The notes beneath the pieces were generated by a model, which saw nothing but the letters and a program-made list of their open reading frames with translations, did not search any database and was not told the origin of the DNA. Made by a program: the position numbers and the translations under genes. From Methanobrevibacter_A sp964431035 (GTDB taxonomy: Archaea; Methanobacteriota; Methanobacteria; Methanobacteriales; Methanobacteriaceae), in assembly GCA_964431035.1 (NCBI GenBank), contig CAYSIF010000004.1, forward strand, positions 1-64,000: a DNA stretch of 64,000 nucleotides, written 5' to 3'. Positions within the stretch are counted from its first letter, which is position 1, and every line of letters starts with the position of its first letter. Positions 8,117-15,772 of this stretch are shown piece by piece.

Positions 8117-9022
8117 TTATCTTTTTTCTCCTGATTTGTTTTTAAGTTCTTCTATTTCTTTTTCTAATGCAATTTGTTTTTCTGTTAGGTTTTCTATTAG
8201 GTCTGTTAAGGTTTGTTTTTCTTCATTGTTTAGGACTGATGATGCTTGTTGTCCGAATATTTCTCCGTATACACCTGATTCTGTTTCTTTGTTTTTGAAT
8301 ATGATGTTGTTTGGGTCTATTTCGGATGTGTCTTTGTAGAATACGTTTCCTAGATCTGGGTTGGAGTCTATTATGCATTTTGGTGTGTTGTGTTTTCCTT
8401 CTAGTTCTTGGATTTTTGTTTCTATTTCTAGTTGTCTTTTGAGTATTATGTCTATCATTTCGGCTATTGGGTCTGGTAGTTTGTTGTGGTCGAGTTTTGT
8501 TGATGTTCCGTTTAGTTTTACTACTCTTCCTGGTATTCCTACGCAGGTTGCTCCTTCTGGTATGTCTTCTAGTACTACGGATCCTGCTCCTACTTTTGCA
8601 TTGTCGCCTATTTTTATGTCTCCTAGGACTTTTGCTCCTGCTCCCACTACTACTCCGTTTCCTATTGTTGGGTGTCTTTTTCCTTTGGAGAGGCTTGTTC
8701 CTCCTAGGACTGCTCCTTGGTATAGGAGTACATCGTCTCCGATTATGGTTGTTTCTCCTATTACTACTCCCATTCCATGGTCTATGAAGAATCTTTTACC
8801 TATTTCTGCTCCAGGGTGTATTTCTATTCCTGTGAAGAATCTTCCCATGTTTGATACGAATCTTCCTAGTTGGTGGCGGTTGTGTTTCCATAGCCAGTGT
8901 GATCGTCTGTACCACCACATGGCATGTACTCCAGGATAGGTGAATAGTATTTCTAGACTATTTCTTGCAGCTGGGTCTTGTGAGCTTGCTGCTTCTATAT
9001 CCTCTTTTATTGCATCAAACAT
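8117..9022 (-). CDS. cysE: Serine O-acetyltransferase with C-terminal extension
   Basis: Transfers acetyl from acetyl-CoA to serine, giving O-acetylserine for CysK. The short EpsC-type N-terminal helical part (1-60) leads into a left-handed hexapeptide beta-helix (about 65-170) with the active-site segment IDHGMGVVIGE and the GIPGRVV end. Residues 175-301 are extra: a charged helical region (about 183-210), a linker, and a final coiled-coil-like stretch (about 265-300). Most enzymes of this subtype are near 200-230 residues. GGAG precedes the start. First gene of an operon with the HTH regulator. A TAAC-N4-GTTA site lies about 105 bp upstream. Confidence 0.93.
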   Translation of the reverse strand: MFDAIKEDIEAASSQDPAARNSLEILFTYPGVHAMWWYRRSHWLWKHNRHQLGRFVSNMGRFFTGIEIHPGAEIGKRFFIDHGMGVVIGETTIIGDDVLLYQGAVLGGTSLSKGKRHPTIGNGVVVGAGAKVLGDIKIGDNAKVGAGSVVLEDIPEGATCVGIPGRVVKLNGTSTKLDHNKLPDPIAEMIDIILKRQLEIETKIQELEGKHNTPKCIIDSNPDLGNVFYKDTSEIDPNNIIFKNKETESGVYGEIFGQQASSVLNNEEKQTLTDLIENLTEKQIALEKEIEELKNKSGEKR

Positions 9023-9126
9023 TTCTTTTTATTCTCCATAGGAACTAATATTTCTTTATTTTTTAGAGAAATATTTTATTTTTTTACTTTATTTACAATA
9101 TTTATTTTAAATTTATTTTAATATAA

Positions 9127-9140
9127 ATAACTATTGTTAA
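9127..9140. promoter_or_regulatory. Palindrome-like site upstream of cysE (site C)
   Basis: ATAACTATTGTTAA keeps the TAAC-N4-GTTA arms of the nifS, metY and cysK sites; the outer pair is mismatched. Unlike the others it lies directly upstream of a TATA-like stretch (TTATTTATATTAA on the minus strand) rather than downstream. It is the weakest member of the set and could be a chance match. Confidence 0.35.
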
Positions 9141-9258
9141 GAAAAAAAATGTTTGGGTGGTGTTGTTCCATTTTATCTTTTTTTATTGGAAGATAATGGT
9201 GTTGAAAAGTGGTGGTGTTGATGGAAGAAGAGTAAAAAAAATTTTGTTTTTATTTTTT
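9141..9258. terminator. Probable cysK transcription-end region, C-rich then T-run
   Basis: Read on the minus strand after the cysK stop, this stretch is rich in C and A and poor in G, with three CAACACC repeats. It ends in CACCCAAACATTTTTTTTC. Nearly the same 20-bp element follows mtaC (37412-37431). A U-run termination site after an unstructured C-rich transcript is the simplest reading. No hairpin is seen. Confidence 0.4.
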
Positions 9259-10251
9259 TTATTGTTTTGGGAATACGTCATCTGGGTATTCGTCGAATAT
9301 TTTTTGGAATATCCAGTCTACTGAGAGGTATCTTTCTCCTGTGTCTGCGAGTATTGCTACGATTGTTTTTCCTTTGTTTTCTGGTTTTTTTGCGATTTGT
9401 AGTGCTGCGTATGTTGCTGCTCCTGAGGATATTCCTGCGAATATTCCTTCTTCTTTTGCTAGTCTTAGTTGTGTTTCTGCTGCTTCTTCGTCTTTTACTG
9501 GGTATGTTCCATCGATTAGGTTTTCGTCGAAGACTCCTGGTATGAATCCTGGTCCGATTCCTTGTATTTTGTGTGGTCCTTTTTCTCCTTTTCCTATTGT
9601 TTGGCTTCCTTCTGGTTCTACTGCTATTGCTTGGAATCCTGGTTTTTCTTCTTTTAGGATTTTTGAGATTCCTGTGATTGTTCCTGTTGTTCCTACTGCT
9701 GATACTAGTATGTCTACTCCGTTGTTGGTGTCTCTTATTAGTTCTTGTGCGGTTGTTTCACTGTGTATTCTTGGGTTGAATTCGTTTTCGAATTGTTGTG
9801 GTATTACTGCGTTTGGTATTTCTTTTGCTAGTTCTTCTGCTTTTTTGACTGCTCCGGCCATTCCTTCGGATCCTGGTGTTAGTACGATTTCTGCTCCGTA
9901 TACTGCTAGGAGTTTTCTTCTTTCTTGGGACATTGTTTCTGGCATTGTGAGGATGAGTCTGTATCCTTTTGCTGCTGCTACGAATGCTAGTCCGATTCCT
10001 GTGTTTCCGCTTGTTGGTTCGATTAGGACTGTGTCTGGTTTTATTAGTCCTGTTTCTTCTCCGTATTTGATGAGTGCTACTCCTACTCTGTCTTTTACGC
10101 TGCTTTGTGGGTTGAAGGATTCTAGTTTTACTAGTACTTCTGCATCTATTCCTTCTGTTAGTTTGTTTAGTCTTACGAGGGGTGTGTTTCCTATGGTTTC
10201 GGTTATGTCGTTTGCGACTCCTCTTGTTAATTCTGGTATGTTTAGAACCAT
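9259..10251 (-). CDS. cysK: Cysteine synthase A (O-acetylserine sulfhydrylase)
   Basis: Makes cysteine from O-acetylserine and sulfide with release of acetate. It is a 330-residue fold-type II PLP enzyme. The PLP lysine lies in NPQSSVKDRVG, with the substrate loop PTSGNTGIG and the phosphate-binding glycine loop VGTTGTITGI. GGAGATG precedes the start. Together with cysE it forms a bacterial-type cysteine pathway, suggesting horizontal acquisition at some time. It is transcribed separately from cysE. Its upstream region has two nearly identical 18-20 bp inverted repeats, each after a TATA box. Confidence 0.96.
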   Translation of the reverse strand: MVLNIPELTRGVANDITETIGNTPLVRLNKLTEGIDAEVLVKLESFNPQSSVKDRVGVALIKYGEETGLIKPDTVLIEPTSGNTGIGLAFVAAAKGYRLILTMPETMSQERRKLLAVYGAEIVLTPGSEGMAGAVKKAEELAKEIPNAVIPQQFENEFNPRIHSETTAQELIRDTNNGVDILVSAVGTTGTITGISKILKEEKPGFQAIAVEPEGSQTIGKGEKGPHKIQGIGPGFIPGVFDENLIDGTYPVKDEEAAETQLRLAKEEGIFAGISSGAATYAALQIAKKPENKGKTIVAILADTGERYLSVDWIFQKIFDEYPDDVFPKQ

Positions 10252-10325
10252 GTTTTTTTCATCTCCATTTTTTTATTATATTATTTTGTTTATTTTTTTT
10301 ATTTTTTTGTGATTAAAAAATTATT

Positions 10326-10343
10326 ATATAACGATTGTTATAT
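10326..10343. promoter_or_regulatory. Inverted-repeat operator, proximal cysK promoter (site D1)
   Basis: ATATAAC-GATT-GTTATAT, with 7-bp perfect arms and a 4-bp spacer. On the minus strand a TATA box (CTTATATACC, centred near 10357) lies 22 bp upstream, so the site covers the predicted start, about 75-92 bp before the cysK ATG. Confidence 0.6.
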
Positions 10344-10420
10344 TATGTTTTGGTATATAAGAATAATCAATTTTGAAAAAATTAAAAAAAATTATTCTTG
10401 TAAAAGGGTAAATATGAAAA

Positions 10421-10440
10421 AATATAACGATTGTTATATT
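10421..10440. promoter_or_regulatory. Inverted-repeat operator, distal cysK promoter (site D2)
   Basis: AATATAAC-GATT-GTTATATT, with 8-bp perfect arms. The 16 bp from TATAAC to GTTATA are identical to D1, 96 bp away. A TATA-like box (TTTTTTATAAGT on the minus strand, centred near 10455) lies about 24 bp upstream. The tandem promoter-operator layout mirrors metY. Confidence 0.6.
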
Positions 10441-10501
10441 ACATATTATACTTATAAAAAACAAGTATATAAAACTAACCCCTCAAAAAAAAGAAAAAAT
10501 A

Positions 10502-11134
10502 TTACTCCTCACTATCAGGATCATAACTACACAAACCAGTCAAAGGACACTCCTCACACTGAGGAGAAATAGGCTTACAAATAGTCTGACCAAACTGAAC
10601 AGTAATATCATTCAAATCAACCCACAAATCCCTAGGAACAATCTCCATCAAAGCAAACTCAGTATCCTCAGGATTCTTAGTATCAACCAAACCCCAACGA
10701 TTACTAATACGATGAACATGAGTATCTACAGGAATAGCAGGAGCATGAAAAGCAAAAACCATAACACAATTAGCAGTCTTACGACCAACACCCGGAAGCT
10801 TAATCAACTCATCAACAGTATCAGGAACAACACCACCATACTCATCAAGCAAAATACGAGAAACCTCCTGAATACGACGAGCCTTAACACGATAAAAACC
10901 AGCCGGACGAATCAACTCCTCAACCTCATCAACAGGAGCATCAACAACATCCTCAATAGTAGGATACTTACCAAACAAATTAGCAGATGCCTGATCAGTA
11001 TTCTCATCACGTGTACGCTGAGACAAAATCGTTCGAACTAAAACACGATAAGGATCACTACCCTCAATCTCACGAATATCATAAATCTCATTCAAACGAT
11101 TATAAATCTCAATAACACGTTCAGTCTTATCCAT
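10502..11134 (-). CDS. nth: Endonuclease III (DNA glycosylase/AP lyase)
   Basis: Removes oxidised pyrimidines and nicks abasic DNA. With the ATG start the product is 210 residues; a TTG four codons earlier is possible but less likely. The helix-hairpin-helix is LPGVGRKTANC (about 113-123) with catalytic K119 and D137 in VDTHVHR. The Fe-S loop cysteines are C186, C193, C196 and C202, with the classic C-x6-C-x2-C-x5-C spacing. It lies just downstream of aroA on the same strand. Its coding strand is T/G-rich, opposite in skew to cysK next door. Confidence 0.95.
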   Translation of the reverse strand: MDKTERVIEIYNRLNEIYDIREIEGSDPYRVLVRTILSQRTRDENTDQASANLFGKYPTIEDVVDAPVDEVEELIRPAGFYRVKARRIQEVSRILLDEYGGVVPDTVDELIKLPGVGRKTANCVMVFAFHAPAIPVDTHVHRISNRWGLVDTKNPEDTEFALMEIVPRDLWVDLNDITVQFGQTICKPISPQCEECPLTGLCSYDPDSEE

Positions 11135-11150
11135 AAAAAACCACAATTTT

Positions 11151-12446
11151 TTAATCTAATTCTAATTCAAGACCAATTTGTGACATAGAACTTATGAAAT
11201 TTGGGAAACTAATATTAAAGACCTCACCATTACTTACACGAACATCCTCTTTCAAACCTAATAAAGAAAATGCCATAGCCAAACGATGATCATTATAAGA
11301 ATCTACAGTTCCACTTTCAAAACCACCTTTAATAATCATCCCATCATCAAACTCTTCAACATCACAATTTAAATTTTTAAGAGCTTCACAACATGTTTTA
11401 ATACGATCAGTTTCCTTAAATCTTGCATGAGCAACACCAGTTATTTTAGTCTCACCTGAGGCACATGCAGCAAGAGCCGCAACAGTGCAAATTAAATCAG
11501 GAGAATTAGTTAAATCAACTTCAACACCAGTTAAATTACCATCAGATTTAATTACAACATGCTTATAACTCCATTCAACAGTACAACCCATTTTCTCCAA
11601 AATATCTAAAAAGATTTTATCCCCTTGTTTAGAATTCTCAAACAAATTATCCACTCTAATTTCCCCACCACCAATTGCACATGCAGCAAGTAAATAAGAT
11701 GCAGATGAGAAATCTCCTTCAACAATATAATCACATGCAGTATAAGTTGACGGTTGTACAATAAATGCAGTATCTACATTTCCAGAAGCATCATTTTCCA
11801 CTTTTGCAACTTGTATTCCAAACTTATTCATAACATCTATAGTCATATCTACATATGGTTTAGATACAAAATCACGTAAAACATTTAAATATAAACCTTT
11901 ATCAGACAATGGTGCAGATATTAATAAGCTTGATATGAATTGTGAGCTAACATCACCTTTAATTGTTGCTATTCCACCAGTATATCCTGGTTCAATTTTT
12001 AATGGTGCTTTATCATTGTATTTTAATGCACTTGCATTAACTCCTAATTCATTTAATGTATTTATTAATTCACCCATTGGTCTTGTTCTTAGTGAACTGT
12101 CTCCTGATAAAAGAACACGATTATCAGATAATGCTGAAATTGAGGTTATGAGTCTTAATGTGGTTCCAGAATTTCCAAGATTAATAAATTCATTAGAACT
12201 GTTATGTATTTTACCATTAGTTCCTTTAACTAGTATAAAATCATCATTAATTATTATTACTGCACCTAATTTTTCACAAGCATTTATTGATGAAAGTACA
12301 TCTTCTGATAATAGTACATTGTATAGTTTACTTTCTCCTTCTGCTAATGCTGCTATCATTATTGCTCTGTGACTGTAACTTTTTGATGCCGGTGCATTAA
12401 CAGTTCCTTCCAATTTTTCTGGTATACTTTTTACTTTAAGATCCAT
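11151..12446 (-). CDS. aroA: 3-phosphoshikimate 1-carboxyvinyltransferase (EPSP synthase)
   Basis: Sixth step of the shikimate pathway: joins shikimate-3-phosphate and phosphoenolpyruvate. The 431 residues match the family length. Substrate-binding K22 lies in PASKSYSHRA, followed by NLGNSGTTLRL and the late DHRLAMAF motif. A GGGG stretch precedes the start. It lies between valS and nth, all leftward. The coding strand is A/C-rich at the 5' end and T/G-rich at the 3' end. Confidence 0.95.
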   Translation of the reverse strand: MDLKVKSIPEKLEGTVNAPASKSYSHRAIMIAALAEGESKLYNVLLSEDVLSSINACEKLGAVIIINDDFILVKGTNGKIHNSSNEFINLGNSGTTLRLITSISALSDNRVLLSGDSSLRTRPMGELINTLNELGVNASALKYNDKAPLKIEPGYTGGIATIKGDVSSQFISSLLISAPLSDKGLYLNVLRDFVSKPYVDMTIDVMNKFGIQVAKVENDASGNVDTAFIVQPSTYTACDYIVEGDFSSASYLLAACAIGGGEIRVDNLFENSKQGDKIFLDILEKMGCTVEWSYKHVVIKSDGNLTGVEVDLTNSPDLICTVAALAACASGETKITGVAHARFKETDRIKTCCEALKNLNCDVEEFDDGMIIKGGFESGTVDSYNDHRLAMAFSLLGLKEDVRVSNGEVFNISFPNFISSMSQIGLELELD

Positions 12447-12485
12447 AAAAAAATAACAACCCCATTAAAAAAATTTTAATTTTTT

Positions 12486-15200
12486 TTATCTTATTAATTC
12501 TATTATTATATCTAATTCTTCTAGGTTAAATACATCAATCTTTTGACCTGATGCTCCTTGTACTTCTTTTTTAATTTTTAAATCTTCTAAAAGTAGTGGC
12601 TTATCTTCAATTATTATTTCTCCATTTTCTTTTAGATTTTCCACTAGTTCATTTAAATCATTTGATTTAATGTAACCAATTACTTTTCCAACATCTTTTT
12701 TGAATTTAGGTCCGATTTTACCCATGTCTGGTTCTATATCTACAATTGTTTCATGTACTTCTGGTTTACCATTTTTAACACTGTAGTTTTCTATTTTTAA
12801 TGTTCCTTTAATATCATCTTCAAATTCATTAAAGATTTCTGTTAACTCTGTATTGTCTGTGTAGATGTTTACTGTGTTTAATGGTTGGTTTAGTGCTATT
12901 TTGTTTGCAGATTTGAATCTTCTTATTCCACTTATGAGTTCTACTGCTTTTTCTCCAGTGTTTATGTATTCTGTGTTACTGTTGTTAAGTTCTGGCCATG
13001 CTTGTTCATGTATACTATTTTTATCGTTGAAGTATTGGTATACTTCTTCTGTGAAGTATGGTGTTATTGGTGCTAGTATTTTTAGTGAGTCTATGATTAC
13101 TTTTTTAAGTGTGTATTTACATGCTTTTCTTGATTCGTCTGTAACATCAGTGTATAAGCGGTATTTTGCTGCTTCTATGTATTCGTCACAGAAGTCATGC
13201 CAGATGAAGTCTTCTATTGTGTTTATTACATTATCGTATTTGAATTCACCAAATGATGTATCACATTCTTTATTTACTTTATCGAGTTTTGCAAATATCC
13301 ATTGGTCCATTGGGTTTAAGTTGTCTTTAACTTCATCGTATGTGACTTCTTCGTCGAATATGTGCATACTTACGAAACGGAATGCGTTCCAGAATTTTCT
13401 TAGGAATTTGTAACCATATTTTATATCGTTCCAATCGAATGGTACATCTGATCCTGGTATGCTGTTTGCTGCCCAGGTTCTTAGTGCGTCTGCTCCGTAG
13501 TCTTTTACTACATCGTCTGGTGCGATTACGTTTCCTCTTGATTTACTCATTTTGTATCCGTCTTCACCGAATACCATTCCGTTTATTACTATGTCGCTAA
13601 ATGGTTTTTCTCCTGTTAGTGCTATTGATCTTAGCATTGTGTAGAATGCCCATGTTCGTATGATGTCGTGTCCTTGTGGACGGATGGTACTTGGGAAGTG
13701 GTCTACATAGGATGGGTCTGGCCATCCTGCTATTGATAGTGGGCTTATTGAACTGTCCATCCATGTGTCAAGTACATCTGTTTCTCCTATAAATTCATTG
13801 CATCCGCATTCGCATGGTTGTTTAGGGGAATCTTGTGTTGGGTCTATTGGTAGGTCTTCAGGTTTTGGTAGGTGTACTTTTCCACATTCTTTACAGTACC
13901 ATACTGGTATTGGTGTTGCGAATAGTCTTTGACGTGATATACACCAGTCCCATTCCATGTTATCTGCCCAGTTTAGAAGACGGGATTCCATGTGTTCTGG
14001 TATCCAGTTCATTTCATCAGAGGCTTTTTTAACTTTGTCTATTAGTTTTCTTACTGCGATGAACCATTGTTTTTTAACTAGGATTTCTATTGGTGTTTTA
14101 CATCTCCAGCAAGCTCCGACGTTTTGATCTACGTCTTCTTGTTTTATAAGGTATCCTTGTGTTTTTAAATCGTTTATTGTTTGTTTGGAACATTCTTCAA
14201 GTGTTAGTCCTTCGTATTTTCCACCTGCACTTGTTATTATTCCTTGTTCGTTTATTGCTTCGATTATGCTTAAATCATATTTGTTTACCCATGAGACATC
14301 TGTTTTATCCCCGAAGGTACATATCATTACTGCTCCAGTACCGTATTCTGGGTCGACTTCTGTATCTGCAATAATTTTCACTTTTTGACCAGATAATGGT
14401 ACTTCCACATATTCTCCAAGTAGGTGGTTGTATCTTTCATCATCGGGATGTATTACTACTGCTACACATGCCATCATTAATTCTGGACGTGTTGTTGCAA
14501 TTAATATTCCTTCATCAGCAGGGTTTGCAACATTTCCATCATTTGGTATGTAGGAGTTGTCGGATGGTTTGTTTTGTATTTCTCCTGCTGGTGGGAAGTT
14601 AACATAATTTAATTTTGTTACATTGTCACTGTATTCTACTTCTGCAAATGCTATTGCTGTTTCACAACGTGGACACCAGTTTACAGGATGTATTCCTTGG
14701 TAAATTAAGCCTTGGTCGTACATTTTAAGGAAGCTTAATTGTGTTCTGCGACGGTATTCTGGAGTCATTGTAATGTATTCACGGCTCCAGTCTTGTGAGT
14801 AACCTAAGCTTTTCATTTGTTTTTTCATTAAACTAATGTTTTCTGTTGTTAAGTCTACACACATGTCACGGAATTCTTGTAATGGTACATCATTTTTCTT
14901 TATATTGTGTATTTCTTCTACTTTAACTTCTGTTGGTAGTCCGTGACAGTCCCATCCTTGAGGGAATAAAACATCACAGCCTTTTTCTCTTCTGTAACGT
15001 GCATTAAAGTCTATGTATGCCCAGTTTAACACGTGTCCTAAGTGTATGTTTCCTGTTGGGTAAGGTGGTGGTGTGTCAATTATGTATCTTGGTCTGCTTC
15101 CATCACCAATATATTTGTATATTTGTTTATCATCCCATATTTCCTGCCAATAGGCTTCTCTACTATGATCATAATCTTTTGGAATATCCTTATTAGACAA
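12486..15200 (-). CDS. valS: Valyl-tRNA synthetase
   Basis: Class Ia synthetase of 904 residues. The signature GNIHLGHVLNW places HLGH at 53-56; KMSKSRGN lies in the C-terminal half of the catalytic core. Zinc-knuckle pairs CPRC, CWRC and a CKEC/CECGC pair are seen in the editing and insertion regions. Translation starts at TTG, with GGGAGATAAATTATT directly before it; no ATG lies nearby in frame. It is the first gene of a leftward run with aroA and nth. Confidence 0.95.
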   Translation of the reverse strand: MSNKDIPKDYDHSREAYWQEIWDDKQIYKYIGDGSRPRYIIDTPPPYPTGNIHLGHVLNWAYIDFNARYRREKGCDVLFPQGWDCHGLPTEVKVEEIHNIKKNDVPLQEFRDMCVDLTTENISLMKKQMKSLGYSQDWSREYITMTPEYRRRTQLSFLKMYDQGLIYQGIHPVNWCPRCETAIAFAEVEYSDNVTKLNYVNFPPAGEIQNKPSDNSYIPNDGNVANPADEGILIATTRPELMMACVAVVIHPDDERYNHLLGEYVEVPLSGQKVKIIADTEVDPEYGTGAVMICTFGDKTDVSWVNKYDLSIIEAINEQGIITSAGGKYEGLTLEECSKQTINDLKTQGYLIKQEDVDQNVGACWRCKTPIEILVKKQWFIAVRKLIDKVKKASDEMNWIPEHMESRLLNWADNMEWDWCISRQRLFATPIPVWYCKECGKVHLPKPEDLPIDPTQDSPKQPCECGCNEFIGETDVLDTWMDSSISPLSIAGWPDPSYVDHFPSTIRPQGHDIIRTWAFYTMLRSIALTGEKPFSDIVINGMVFGEDGYKMSKSRGNVIAPDDVVKDYGADALRTWAANSIPGSDVPFDWNDIKYGYKFLRKFWNAFRFVSMHIFDEEVTYDEVKDNLNPMDQWIFAKLDKVNKECDTSFGEFKYDNVINTIEDFIWHDFCDEYIEAAKYRLYTDVTDESRKACKYTLKKVIIDSLKILAPITPYFTEEVYQYFNDKNSIHEQAWPELNNSNTEYINTGEKAVELISGIRRFKSANKIALNQPLNTVNIYTDNTELTEIFNEFEDDIKGTLKIENYSVKNGKPEVHETIVDIEPDMGKIGPKFKKDVGKVIGYIKSNDLNELVENLKENGEIIIEDKPLLLEDLKIKKEVQGASGQKIDVFNLEELDIIIELIR

Positions 15201-15366
15201 AATAATTTATCTCCCTAATTTTTTTATCCTAGTATAAAAAAAAATTATCAATAAAATTTATGATAATAATATATTTTTTTAATTACTAATTATTATATAT
15301 TATATGAAAGATATTAAATTTAGATAAAAAATATAAAATATTTTTATAAAAATATTAAGATATATT

Positions 15367-15723
15367 ATGAATTTATTATGGTTTTGGATTCCAGTTGCAC
15401 TAGCTATAAGTGATGAAATTCACGGTAGAATAGTTTGGAAAATTGGACAAGATTTTTATATAATCCTTGCTGGAGTAATTGATAAAACATTAACATCTGT
15501 AATTCAAACATGGATTGCACATGAAGTTATAGAAGCAGTGTTCCACTTTTTACTATTAACAATAGTTTTCCAATCCCTGCAAATAGGATTCCTGGCAGCA
15601 TTTATACATTTCATATTAGATTTAGCACATAGTGCCTATCCACACCATATACCTCCTCTTGCACATAGAGCATTACATTTCCTTGTTGAATCATTATTCT
15701 TCATGGGAATATACGGATTATAA
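15367..15723 (+). CDS. Small His-rich membrane protein, unknown function
   Basis: I do not recognise a characterised family. The 118 residues are mostly hydrophobic, with about three to four membrane segments. Ordered polar groups recall metal-binding membrane proteins: H52-E53-x2-E56-x3-H60, H81-x3-D85-x2-H88, H93-H94, and H100-x3-H104-x3-E108. No clear ribosome-binding site is seen. It diverges from valS and ends 49 bp before pheT, so it may be co-transcribed with pheT. Conserved spacing of His, Asp and Glu within helices suggests a diiron- or zinc-type site, but no reaction can be named. Confidence 0.7.
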   Translation: MNLLWFWIPVALAISDEIHGRIVWKIGQDFYIILAGVIDKTLTSVIQTWIAHEVIEAVFHFLLLTIVFQSLQIGFLAAFIHFILDLAHSAYPHHIPPLAHRALHFLVESLFFMGIYGL

Positions 15724-15772
15724 AACTTTATTATTATAAAAATTATTTTTTTTTAATGGGAGAATACTAATA

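Noticed and set aside
9149..9196. 15-codon frame on the plus strand encoding a Cys-Cys peptide (MFGWCC...), just after site C
   Set aside because: It points away from cysE and toward the end of cysK, so it cannot be a leader peptide for either. It lies in the C-rich cysK terminator element and has no good ribosome site.
10309..10572. Open frame of 87 codons on the plus strand before cysK
   Set aside because: It runs over the two cysK promoter-operator units and the 3' end of nth, has no ribosome site, and its composition is that of AT-rich intergenic DNA.
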